Positions 24,944 through 33,363 of a DNA stretch of 64,000 nt are shown piece after piece. Below the pieces are notes generated by a model. It ran no database searches and had not been told where the DNA came from. It worked only from the letters and a program-made list of their open reading frames with translations. Both the position numbers and the translations under genes were made by a program. The first letter of the stretch is position 1; every line of letters starts with the position of its first letter. The DNA comes from JBAZLV01 sp041650055 (lineage in GTDB: Bacteria > Nitrospirota > UBA9217). Location: assembly GCA_041650055.1 (NCBI GenBank), contig JBAZLV010000001.1, forward strand, positions 62,001-126,000, written 5' to 3'.

Positions 24944-25693
24944 ATGCAGCATGCCTTTGTTCAGGAAGTTTTTTCCTCAATTCAGGGAGAGGGACCGCGG
25001 ATTGGTGAACGACAGATATTTGTTCGTTTCCAGGGCTGCGATATTCAATGCCAATACTGCGATACACCCTCATCAATTGAGCAAGCCGATCCCGCAAAAG
25101 GGGATTGCAGTATCCAAAGCTCCCTCAAGCCTGTCCGGTACGAACAGATTTCAAATCCGATACCATGGAGGGACCTTGTCCGCTACTGTTCGCGTTTAGT
25201 TATTCCTGGTACTTCTCATCCTACGGTCAGCGTAACGGGAGGTGAACCGCTGCTTCAGGCGAATTTTCTACGTACCTGGCTTCCTGAAATTAGAAAAACA
25301 TTTACTGTGTATCTCGAAACGAATGGCATCCATGTGGATGCTTTGGAAAAAGTCTGTGATTTTGTTGACGTTGTGAGTATGGATTTTAAACTGCCTTCGG
25401 CTACGGGATTGGGATTGTTTTGGAAAGAGCATGAAGATTTTTTATCCCTACTCAATGGGAAAAATGTCTTTGTCAAAGCGGTAATTACCAGGACTACTGT
25501 TGTTGAGGATATTCTTCAGTCTGCACGGATTCTCCGGAAATTTAAAACAACAATTCCTTTGATTTTGCAACCTGCAGGGGGGACCTTTGCTCCGGACGCT
25601 TCTTTGCTCATGCATTTTCAGGAAGAGGCGCTGGGCCTGGTCTCAGACGTGAGAGTTATTCCGCAGATTCACCGGTTCCTTGGGCTTCCCTGA
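24944..25693 (+). CDS. queE: 7-carboxy-7-deazaguanine synthase (radical SAM)
   Basis: Converts 6-carboxytetrahydropterin to 7-carboxy-7-deazaguanine in preQ0/queuosine synthesis. The 249-residue protein begins QEVFSSIQGEGPRIG, then has the cluster motif CDIQCQYCDT (about 32-41), the glycine-rich SVTGGEPLLQ for SAM binding, and a conserved VSMDFKLPS. The ATG at 24944 gives the standard N-terminus. No queC, queD or queF is next to it, and I saw no preQ1 riboswitch in the leader. Confidence 0.95.
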   Translation: MQHAFVQEVFSSIQGEGPRIGERQIFVRFQGCDIQCQYCDTPSSIEQADPAKGDCSIQSSLKPVRYEQISNPIPWRDLVRYCSRLVIPGTSHPTVSVTGGEPLLQANFLRTWLPEIRKTFTVYLETNGIHVDALEKVCDFVDVVSMDFKLPSATGLGLFWKEHEDFLSLLNGKNVFVKAVITRTTVVEDILQSARILRKFKTTIPLILQPAGGTFAPDASLLMHFQEEALGLVSDVRVIPQIHRFLGLP

Positions 25694-25781
25694 TGTTTAT
25701 TTTTTATTAGCTATTTTTAGAAATAGGCAAAGGCCAGAATGGCCGAATCTTGTATCGATTCAGATTTAAGAGGGGGAGAAG

Positions 25782-27122
25782 ATGAAAAACAGAAGAGCGG
25801 TAACAACAGTCCTTGCGGTCTTGATGGGAATGATGTTTACGGCATCGGCGTATGCAGAAATTACGAATTCTGCAGGACTGTATTTTCGACTGAGGCACGA
25901 AACCTGGGATAATGTATTCAATTTTCAGCAGACGGACCCATCGACGGGAAAAGCGACCGATGATGATAATTATTTTCGTCTTAAAACATCTGTATGGGAT
26001 CGTGTGGAATTGGACAAGAAATATGCTTTTTATGTAAAGCTGACGAACGAAGCGCGATATTTCTTTGATTCAAGCAATACGGCACAATCCAGTCGTCCTC
26101 TTGGATTCAACAAGGATGAAATCTTTTTCGACAACGTATATGTTTCCGCCACCAGTATTGCAGGTCTTCCGGTTGATGCGGTCATTGGGAGACAGGACCT
26201 TATGTATGGCGAAGGGTTCATCCTCATGGATGGCACTCCCGGAGATGGTTCGCGAAGCTTTTATTATAATGCAGCAAAGACGACGGTGAAATTCTGGAAA
26301 GCCTCAGGTGTTGACCTTATCTATATTACCGACCAAACCATTGAAAAAAGTCTTCCCATGATGTCGTCTTCACCTCGTCGAAATCTTACCGCGTATAATG
26401 AAGAAGCGGCTGTCGTCTATGGAAAAATAAAAGAGATCGAGAATTTAAGCATCGAACCGTACTATGTATGGAAAACCGAATATTCTGCAAACGTTCTGCG
26501 GTTAAACACCGTAGGATCCCGGGTTGACTATTCTTTCGATGCTCTCAAAAGCACCTGGAGGACCCGGGTCGAGTATGCACATCAGTTTGGCAGTTATGAT
26601 AATGGAATGAAGCGCGAGGCTGACGGAGGATTCGCTTTCTTTGGAGGCAAGCATGAGACGCTTTGGTTAAAACCATCATGGGAGGTAGGTTACGTTTATT
26701 TATCCGGTGACAAAGCAAATTCGCCTGATATCGACCGCGGCTGGAACCCGCTTTTCTCGCGGTATCCATGGTTTAGCGAGCTCTATTGTCTCTCTCTTGC
26801 ACGGGAATCCGGCGGCATTGTTGCATACTGGAGCAATCTCCAGGCAACCCGGGCAGCCATGAAATTCGTACTTTTACCTACAACCACACTTGATATTTCA
26901 TATACCTTTATGCGCGCTCTGGAAAACTCGGTTGGCACCGGTATATTCTCCGTTGATGGAAAGCAGAGAGGCCATCTGTACACGGCAAAACTGTACCATC
27001 AATTCTCTAAGTCGATCGATGGATACCTCCTGGTTGAAAATTTCGTACCGGGCAATTATTATGCTCCGACGAACCGCGATTCCGGGGCATTCATTCGGTG
27101 GGAATTGCAGTGGAAGATATAA
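25782..27122 (+). CDS. Alginate-export-like outer-membrane beta-barrel protein
   Basis: A 446-residue secreted protein with a clear signal peptide (residues 1-24, ending TASAYA before EITNS) and alternating beta strands through to a C-terminal FIRWELQWKI, whose terminal aromatic pattern fits outer-membrane insertion. The stretch IGRQDLMYGEGFILMDG and the following DGSRSFYYNAAKTTVK match the alginate-export (AlgE-like) barrel family. No alginate synthesis genes are nearby, so the transported compound is unknown. It has a GAGGGGGAGAAG ribosome site and stands alone. Confidence 0.85.
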   Translation: MKNRRAVTTVLAVLMGMMFTASAYAEITNSAGLYFRLRHETWDNVFNFQQTDPSTGKATDDDNYFRLKTSVWDRVELDKKYAFYVKLTNEARYFFDSSNTAQSSRPLGFNKDEIFFDNVYVSATSIAGLPVDAVIGRQDLMYGEGFILMDGTPGDGSRSFYYNAAKTTVKFWKASGVDLIYITDQTIEKSLPMMSSSPRRNLTAYNEEAAVVYGKIKEIENLSIEPYYVWKTEYSANVLRLNTVGSRVDYSFDALKSTWRTRVEYAHQFGSYDNGMKREADGGFAFFGGKHETLWLKPSWEVGYVYLSGDKANSPDIDRGWNPLFSRYPWFSELYCLSLARESGGIVAYWSNLQATRAAMKFVLLPTTTLDISYTFMRALENSVGTGIFSVDGKQRGHLYTAKLYHQFSKSIDGYLLVENFVPGNYYAPTNRDSGAFIRWELQWKI

Positions 27123-27145
27123 TGACTCTTAAACTTATCTGAGAA

Positions 27146-27184
27146 TGTCATTGCGAGGAGTGTTTTTTTACGACGCGGCAAACT
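27146..27184. repeat. Degenerate copy of the GTCATTGCGAGGAG palindromic repeat
   Basis: The bases TGTCATTGCGAGGAGTG (27146-27162), a T-run, and CGACGCGGCAA (27171-27181) match the dispersed repeat that in many bacterial genomes reads GTCATTGCGAGGAGCG ... CGACGAAGCAATC. This copy is decayed in its loop. Recognition is from memory; only one copy is in the window. Confidence 0.6.
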
Positions 27185-27205
27185 AATCAATATCTTTCTT
27201 AATCC

Positions 27206-28621
27206 ATGAAGTTTTTAAATCTTTTCAATATTGTCCAGGAACTTGCCCTCCTGCTTTCCGATTCTCGCGTCCAACGCGTGTATCAGGGAGCGGAGGGCAA
27301 TCTGTATCTCATCCTTCATCGCGAGAAAAAAAACTTCTTTTTATTGCTTTCGCCGGATCGTGCTGTGCCGCGTCTTCATCTCGTAAGTGTAAAACCGACA
27401 GCATCGTTCCATCCCAATCCATTCGCGCTTTTTTTGAAAAGTCATATTGCCGGGACACGGATTGCCGCAATTACACTCCTGAATGAAGACCGTATTGTGG
27501 AAATTCGGTTTACAGGTCAGGATAAAGCATATCGACTCGTGTTCGAACTTATGGGTGCTTTTTCCAATCTTCTTTTATGCGATGATTCTTCAAAAATTCT
27601 TGCTGTGTATTATCCAAGTCCAGCTACTGCTTTGCGACCGCTTCTGCCGGGGTTTTCCTACTCCCTGCCTGAGAAAAAATACAAACCAGGAACCGTGCTA
27701 AAAATTGACGGATATTCCAAAGATGAGACAGGAATTTCAAGTAATCGCGAAGCTGAACTCTTTTATCAAGAGCAACAGGAGCAAAGACAGTTTTCATTGA
27801 TGCAAACGAGAGTATCGTCCTGCATTCGCAAGGCGCTTTCAAAACTTGAACGCAAGATTACAGCGCTTACTTCGGATTTGGATTCTGCAATGCGAATTGA
27901 AGAATATAAACAGGCAGGAAACCTGATTCTTGCAAATCTTAGGAATTTGAAAACCGGGATGGAGCAGACTGAACTTCATGATTATGAAGGCAAGGCAATA
28001 TCCATTGTCCTCGATCCACGGCTATCTCCGCAACGTAATGCAGATAGATATTTCAAAAAATACAAGAAAATGAAGGCTGGGTATACGATTATCTCTCAGC
28101 GTCTTGCTGAAGCGAAAAAAGAATTCACTTTCTTGAACGCTCTACAATCCGATCTTGCACAGGCTCAGGGATATGATGATGTAATGCAGATACAATCAAG
28201 GCTTGCTTCCAGAGGCTATTGGAAAATAAAAAAAGAAGCAACATCACGTGAGCAGACTCCATCATTTGGTTATAAAAAAATCCTGTTTCAAGGATGGGAA
28301 ATCTTAGTGGGTAAAAGTGCGAAGGGGAATGATTATATAACGACTGGTCTTGCCTCCCCCGATGACATCTGGCTTCATGCCGAGGGAATGCCCGGTTCCC
28401 ATGTGCTTATCAGAAATCCGCACAAGGCAGATATTCCCGATGATGTGCTGGTAAAGGCAGCGGCTTTTGCAGCCTTTCACAGTAAAGGGAAAAATGCAGG
28501 CAAGGTGTCGGTAACCTATACTCAAGCGCGATTTGTGAAGAAGCCGAAAGGAGCTAAACCAGGATTGGTTACGTTGACTGAACGAAAATCGATTATGGTG
28601 AGGCCGGAAGGAGAGAAGTGA
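27206..28621 (+). CDS. rqcH: RqcH-like NFACT protein (ribosome quality control)
   Basis: A 471-residue NFACT-family protein, the bacterial counterpart of Rqc2/NEMF that recruits tRNA-Ala to stalled large subunits and adds Ala tails; it was formerly called fibronectin-binding protein. The NFACT-N domain has the Asp-Arg pair in LNEDRIVEIRF (about 94) and ELMGAFSNLLL. A long coiled coil occupies about 190-330, and NFACT-R follows from about 355 with PDDIWLHAEGMPGSHVLIR and a closing KKPKGAKPGLVTLTERK. It is about 100 residues shorter than the B. subtilis protein, mainly in the middle. It is monocistronic. Confidence 0.9.
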   Translation: MKFLNLFNIVQELALLLSDSRVQRVYQGAEGNLYLILHREKKNFFLLLSPDRAVPRLHLVSVKPTASFHPNPFALFLKSHIAGTRIAAITLLNEDRIVEIRFTGQDKAYRLVFELMGAFSNLLLCDDSSKILAVYYPSPATALRPLLPGFSYSLPEKKYKPGTVLKIDGYSKDETGISSNREAELFYQEQQEQRQFSLMQTRVSSCIRKALSKLERKITALTSDLDSAMRIEEYKQAGNLILANLRNLKTGMEQTELHDYEGKAISIVLDPRLSPQRNADRYFKKYKKMKAGYTIISQRLAEAKKEFTFLNALQSDLAQAQGYDDVMQIQSRLASRGYWKIKKEATSREQTPSFGYKKILFQGWEILVGKSAKGNDYITTGLASPDDIWLHAEGMPGSHVLIRNPHKADIPDDVLVKAAAFAAFHSKGKNAGKVSVTYTQARFVKKPKGAKPGLVTLTERKSIMVRPEGEK

Positions 28622-28675
28622 GTAATTTTACTTTTTAAAATCAGTTTTTGCCTTTTAGCTTTGTATTCTGTGATA

Positions 28676-29332
28676 TTATTCTTGGTTTGCAGCTTCCACG
28701 GCAGAGTTCCATAGTTCTTTTAAGCCGGTTAACGCGCCATCTATAGTCGCAAGAAGAGGATCAATTTTTTGAGCAAAAGTTGATAAATTAAAAGAAAAAT
28801 AATGCGGCAATGATGCATTACCTTGCTTGTCTGTTGGATATCTAAAAGCAAAAGAACTGGGGTCTATTGTTTCAAATTCGCGTACAAGTTTGACAAAATC
28901 GCTTTTCCTCCTTAATCCGTCTATTCCCATATCCCATGTCCATCCAACTTCTTTGATAATTGCTTCAAAATCAGGAATAAATTCAGTTAACTTATGAGTG
29001 TTTAAAATTTTCTTTAATGATATGGTAACCTTGCCATGGAGTGATAGGATATCGGAGCCAATTTGAACAAATGCTTTTAAATATAATTCAAATGCATGAC
29101 GATAAAGAAAAAGAATAGGTGCAGCTTCGAAATCTCTTAATGCACCTGTTGTTCCATATACAGAAACCAATTTTTTAGCAGCACAATGGTATGATTCTGC
29201 ATATAAGGCTAGTTCTTTGATTGGTTGCCCGTGCCAGTTTAAAACAATAAAATCTTTGTCATTTTTTGATTCTGTACGAAAAAGGGAATGTGAAAAAGAT
29301 TTTTTATCCTTATCTTTATTTAACATTTGCAT
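28676..29332 (-). CDS. HEPN-like hypothetical protein
   Basis: A 218-residue soluble protein, not securely recognised. The central helix LFLYRHAFELYLKAF and the later LNTHKLTEFIPDF resemble HEPN-domain proteins, in which a helical bundle of this kind often works with nucleotidyltransferases or as an RNase. The canonical RNase motif (R, four to six residues, H) is not clearly present. The sequence is AT-rich relative to neighbours. It starts 11 bp after the mazG stop on the same strand with an AGGCAC site, so it is probably cotranscribed with mazG. Function unknown. Confidence 0.7.
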   Translation of the reverse strand: MQMLNKDKDKKSFSHSLFRTESKNDKDFIVLNWHGQPIKELALYAESYHCAAKKLVSVYGTTGALRDFEAAPILFLYRHAFELYLKAFVQIGSDILSLHGKVTISLKKILNTHKLTEFIPDFEAIIKEVGWTWDMGIDGLRRKSDFVKLVREFETIDPSSFAFRYPTDKQGNASLPHYFSFNLSTFAQKIDPLLATIDGALTGLKELWNSAVEAANQE

Positions 29333-29343
29333 TAGTGCCTAAA

Positions 29344-30117
29344 TTATTCTCGCTTGCTCTCCTGCCACAATGTTTCCATCTCATCAAGCGTCATATCTGA
29401 TAATGATTTCCCTGCATTTTCTGCATGTTCTTCAATATATCGAAACCGATGAATGAACTTGCTGATGGTCTTGCGGAGAGCTTCTTCAGGATTGATGCTC
29501 AGAAAACGAGAAACATTAACGAGCATGAAAAAGACATCACCAAGTTCTTCTTCTATGCCCGAGGCGTCTTCTTGCTTAAGCGATTCTTTAAACTCTCTCA
29601 TTTCCTCATCAAGTTTTGGCAAAGCTTCATCAATGTGATTCCAGTCAAACCCTACCCGTGCTGCGCGTGCCTGAAGGCTTTGGGCGCGAAGAAGGGCAGG
29701 GAGGTTTTTGGGGACTCCTTCGAGAAGCGACTTCCTTTTCTCATGTCCTTTTTCTTTCTTTTTAATTTCCTCCCAGTTTGCGAGGACTTCCTTATCCGTA
29801 TCGAGCCGGACATCGCCGAACACATGCGGATGGCGGCGGGTCATTTTTTCGATGCTCGCATCGATGACATTATTGATCGTAAACTGGCCTTGCTCTTCTG
29901 CAATTCGAGCATGAAATATGATCTGGAAGAGGAGATCTCCAAGCTCTTCTTTTATCTTGTCAGGTTGTCCTTCTTCAATTGCATCAACCACTTCGTAACA
30001 CTCTTCAACGAGAAACGGAGTGATGGAATTCGTCGTTTGTTTTCGGTCCCAGGGACAACCATCGGGTCCACGGAGTTTTTCCATCAATTCTATAAGAGCT
30101 TTGAAGTTATTTTGCAT
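29344..30117 (-). CDS. mazG: Nucleoside triphosphate pyrophosphohydrolase MazG
   Basis: House-cleaning NTP pyrophosphatase of 257 residues with two MazG domains. The N-terminal domain shows LRGPDGCPWDRKQT, then FLVEECYEVVDAIE and KEELGDLLFQIIFHA, giving the EExxE and ExxD metal-binding pattern. The C-terminal domain repeats it as GIEEELGDVFFMLVNVSRF. The length equals that of the E. coli enzyme. A HEPN-like gene follows 11 bp downstream. Confidence 0.96.
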   Translation of the reverse strand: MQNNFKALIELMEKLRGPDGCPWDRKQTTNSITPFLVEECYEVVDAIEEGQPDKIKEELGDLLFQIIFHARIAEEQGQFTINNVIDASIEKMTRRHPHVFGDVRLDTDKEVLANWEEIKKKEKGHEKRKSLLEGVPKNLPALLRAQSLQARAARVGFDWNHIDEALPKLDEEMREFKESLKQEDASGIEEELGDVFFMLVNVSRFLSINPEEALRKTISKFIHRFRYIEEHAENAGKSLSDMTLDEMETLWQESKRE

Positions 30118-30120
30118 AAT

Positions 30121-30142
30121 TTTGTTTGAACTTTGTTTGAAC
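30121..30142 (+). repeat. Short tandem repeat, 11 bp x 2
   Basis: TTTGTTTGAAC occurs twice in tandem upstream of mazG, followed by a partial third copy (TTTGATTT). No function is evident. Confidence 0.6.
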
Positions 30143-30294
30143 TTTGATTTTTGATATTTGTCATTGAGTTTTTCTCTCGTACCTTACAATAAAGCTATTC
30201 CTCTTTGCAAGCTTTTTCCTTGAAGGGAGCTGGTATCTATGGTACTCTTATCAAAAGATACACTGGATATTGCAACTGCTGAAAGGAGACGGTT

Positions 30295-30702
30295 ATGCTT
30301 CAAAGAGTATTGCATGCAGGTGTCATTCTTATATCATTTCTTTTGCTCACGGCACTCGGCGGGAAAGGTGGATTTGAACGGGCGCCTCGAGTGGAAAAAA
30401 ACTTTGCGGTTACGGTCACGGATGTTTCAGGAACCATTATCCAGGGTGATAAATTTAGTTGGGACGGACGCCTTCATTTTTCCGGTTATATCGGAATGGC
30501 GCAGGTTACCATGCCGTTTGAAAAAATCAAAGAGCTGACCGTGGGAGAAGTCAAAGAGCGTAATGTGAAGGTGACCGCGGTTCTGCGCGACGGAACAAAA
30601 ACGACTTTTGATATTGATGCGAAAATCCATTGTTACGGCGAAGCAAGTTTCGGAAGCTTTATGCTGGTGATGACGGAAATCAAGAGCATTGTTTTTAAAT
30701 AA
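30295..30702 (+). CDS. Small exported protein of unknown function
   Basis: A 135-residue protein with an N-terminal signal sequence (about 1-22, VLHAGVILISFLLLTALGG) and a beta-rich mature part (VTVTDVSGTIIQGDKFSWDG, then VEERN-like charged turns and TTFDIDAKIHCYGEASFGSF). The ATG at 30295 follows a GAAAGGAGA ribosome site. It is not recognised as a named family. It lies just upstream of glnD on the same strand, with 43 bp between them, but nothing else links the two. Confidence 0.85.
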   Translation: MLQRVLHAGVILISFLLLTALGGKGGFERAPRVEKNFAVTVTDVSGTIIQGDKFSWDGRLHFSGYIGMAQVTMPFEKIKELTVGEVKERNVKVTAVLRDGTKTTFDIDAKIHCYGEASFGSFMLVMTEIKSIVFK

Positions 30703-30745
30703 TACCCGTTACCGCGTCTCCAGCCATATTCCTCACCCTATTTCT

Positions 30746-33322
30746 ATGCAGGACACAAAAAAAGCAGCAGATGCAAAATACAGCAGCACCATAAAAATGC
30801 TTCTCGAAGAAGAAGGGGCAGCGATTCGGAAAGCGCATTTTGATGGTGCCGGTGGGAGCGAGGTGGTGGAGCGACGCACCGCGCTTGTAGACCGGGTGCT
30901 TCGGGATGCATACAACCATGTGGCCGGTTCAGGCGCTATGCCTGCGCTTGTTGCCGTGGGCGGTTATGGCAGAGGAGAATTGAATCCGTATTCCGATGTG
31001 GATATCATGTTTCTCTGTCGTGATGACAGTGACCGGCAGCGCTCTCCCGAATTACTGTACCTCCTGTGGGATGCGGGTCTTGAGGTTGGGTATAGCGGCC
31101 GCACAATCCAGGAATGCGTTACCCTTGCAAAGAAAGACAGCAAGATCAGAACGTCACTTCTGGAATCCCGGCTTATTGCCGGCGATGCCTCCCTGTATGG
31201 ATCTTTTCTGAACACGATGCAGAGCGAAGTGTTCTACTGGAAAACCGCTTCCTATATTGCAGAAAAAATAGCAGAACGGACAACACTGCGCCGCCAGTAT
31301 GGCGGTTCCATGTATCTTCGTGAACCGAATATCAAGGAATGCGAAGGTGGGTTGCGGGATTTTCATGCTGCGATCTGGATTGCTTGTTCGCATTTTCGGA
31401 TTTCCGCTCTCCAGGAACTTGTTGCCCGGCGAGTTATTACTGCTGAACAGTATGTTGCATTTGTGCGGGCGAGAAATTTTTTATGGAAGGTGAGGAACGA
31501 GATTCATTACCTGAGCGGTCGCAGAAACGACCAGCTTACCTTCGACCTCCAGGAACAGGCAGCTCAGGATTTCAAATACCGGAATTCGACCCATTTGCTT
31601 GCGGTTGAACGGTTTATGAAATGTTATTTCCTCCATGCCAGGACGATCCGCGAATTTTCAAACCGCATTATGGAAGTGGTCCTTAAAAAACATCCTTCCC
31701 GCTTATTCGAACGGGTTCAGTCCCTGGAACGGTTCAATCTCGTGGGCCGTGTTCTGTTTCCTGCCTCGGATGATATTTCCCGAACCGATCTGTCCTTTGT
31801 GATGTCTGCCTTTGAAATTGCTCAGTCACGGCATGCGGTGTTTTCTGATCGGCTCAAGGTTCTGATTTCTCGCTGCATGGTAAATGATGCATTGAGGAAA
31901 TCATCAGACGTTTCCCGATCTTTTCTTGCCATTTTGAATAATCCGGAAGGACTCTTTGAAACGCTTTTCCTGATGAAAGAGCTTCGCGTTCTGGGGAAAT
32001 ATATCCCTGAATTCCGCGCGATTCAGGCGCTTGCCAAACATGACTATTATCACCGGTATACGGTTGATGAACATATTCTTTTTGCGATCAAGACTCTTGA
32101 TGATCTCTGGGCAGGAAAATATCCCAGCCTCAAGACGTTGTTCGATATCTACCGGGGGCTTCCAAAACGCTGGATCTTGAATCTTGCGGTCCTTCTGCAT
32201 GATCTGGGAAAAGTATTTCGTTCTGATCATGAATATAAGGGAGTTGATCTTGCTGCGCGAGTACTCGAGCGACTTGGTATTGAAGGTGAGGACAGGGAGC
32301 GCATTCTTTTCCTGATAAAGAACCATTTGGTCATGACTACGCTTTCCCAGCGGAGGGAACTTACCGATGTCAAGGTGATTGAGAATTTTGCCACGTGCGT
32401 GCAGAATACGGAAAATCTTGCCTTGCTGTATCTGCTCACGTTTGCAGATATTTCTGCTGTCAATCCGACTTCCTGGACTCAGTGGAAAGCGGCCCAGCTC
32501 CAGGAATTGTATCTTCGTACCCTGTCGCATCTTCAGCCGCGAGGAGAGATGGCGTCGTACGAAGAGGGTGAATTCGCAATTGCTTCTGAAAAAATCCGCA
32601 ATACCGCGGCCAAACTTCATTCCTCAAACGAGATTGAGGATTTTCTGACATCCATGTCAGCTCAATATGTTCTGCATACGGAGACGATAAAGGCGATTGA
32701 TGACATTGGAATGATGAAGCGGCTCCCAGATGAGGAACTGGTGATTCAGCACCGTCACTATCCAGACCGCGGTTATACGGAGCTGACGGTATGTGCTTAC
32801 GACGCGTACGGCATGTTTTATCGAACGGCTGGAACCATTGCTTCAAAGAACCTGAATATTCTCCGGGCTCAGGTGCACACCTCCAAAAAAGGTGTTATGA
32901 TCGATACGTTTCTTATCACAGACCCCGAAGGCCGGCTGTATAATTATGAACCGGAATGGCAGCGGGTTATCACTGACTTGAAAACAGCATTAATGAGCAA
33001 AACCGCTCCTCCAGCTCCGCGCCGTTATGCGACAAAGAAATCGCTTCCCGGAGTCATTCCGACCACGGTGGAGTTTGATAATACCACCTCCGATTTATTC
33101 ACGATTGTTGATATTACTGCCCGGGATCGCGTGGGATTTCTCTATTATGTGACCAGGGCGCTCTATGATCTTAATCTTGACATCGGATCGGCAACCATTG
33201 TTACGGAAGGCGCCCGTGCCATGGATTCTTTTTATGTGACGGACATGATGCGGAAGAAGATTCTTGATGAAAAACGGCTTGAGAAAATAAAAGAAACACT
33301 ATTGCAGGTAATCAAGGAGTAG
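30746..33322 (+). CDS. glnD: Bifunctional uridylyltransferase/uridylyl-removing enzyme (PII)
   Basis: Nitrogen sensor that uridylylates PII when glutamine is low and removes UMP when it is high. From the ATG at 30746 the protein has 858 residues: a nucleotidyltransferase domain (GGYGRGELNPYSDVDIMFL, about 71-90), a GlnD helical domain with IKECEGGLRDFHA, an HD hydrolase (YTVDEHILFA about 439; LLHDLGK about 485), and two C-terminal ACT domains (about 675 and 788). All parts are intact. The in-frame ATG at 30689 overlaps the preceding gene and adds 19 residues of no family match. No glnB is in the window. Confidence 0.95.
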   Translation: MQDTKKAADAKYSSTIKMLLEEEGAAIRKAHFDGAGGSEVVERRTALVDRVLRDAYNHVAGSGAMPALVAVGGYGRGELNPYSDVDIMFLCRDDSDRQRSPELLYLLWDAGLEVGYSGRTIQECVTLAKKDSKIRTSLLESRLIAGDASLYGSFLNTMQSEVFYWKTASYIAEKIAERTTLRRQYGGSMYLREPNIKECEGGLRDFHAAIWIACSHFRISALQELVARRVITAEQYVAFVRARNFLWKVRNEIHYLSGRRNDQLTFDLQEQAAQDFKYRNSTHLLAVERFMKCYFLHARTIREFSNRIMEVVLKKHPSRLFERVQSLERFNLVGRVLFPASDDISRTDLSFVMSAFEIAQSRHAVFSDRLKVLISRCMVNDALRKSSDVSRSFLAILNNPEGLFETLFLMKELRVLGKYIPEFRAIQALAKHDYYHRYTVDEHILFAIKTLDDLWAGKYPSLKTLFDIYRGLPKRWILNLAVLLHDLGKVFRSDHEYKGVDLAARVLERLGIEGEDRERILFLIKNHLVMTTLSQRRELTDVKVIENFATCVQNTENLALLYLLTFADISAVNPTSWTQWKAAQLQELYLRTLSHLQPRGEMASYEEGEFAIASEKIRNTAAKLHSSNEIEDFLTSMSAQYVLHTETIKAIDDIGMMKRLPDEELVIQHRHYPDRGYTELTVCAYDAYGMFYRTAGTIASKNLNILRAQVHTSKKGVMIDTFLITDPEGRLYNYEPEWQRVITDLKTALMSKTAPPAPRRYATKKSLPGVIPTTVEFDNTTSDLFTIVDITARDRVGFLYYVTRALYDLNLDIGSATIVTEGARAMDSFYVTDMMRKKILDEKRLEKIKETLLQVIKE

Positions 33323-33363
33323 CGTTGTCCTGTGCACTGCGCTATGACGAAGTTGTTGTTCGC

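Noticed and set aside
29425..30129. Plus-strand open frame of 234 codons opposite mazG
   Set aside because: It mirrors the MazG coding frame and is phenylalanine-rich, as expected for a shadow of a Glu/Lys-rich protein.
30239..30538. Alternative frame of 99 codons upstream of the exported protein
   Set aside because: It overlaps the 30295 gene in another frame, has no ribosome site, and lacks the signal peptide and beta pattern of that gene.
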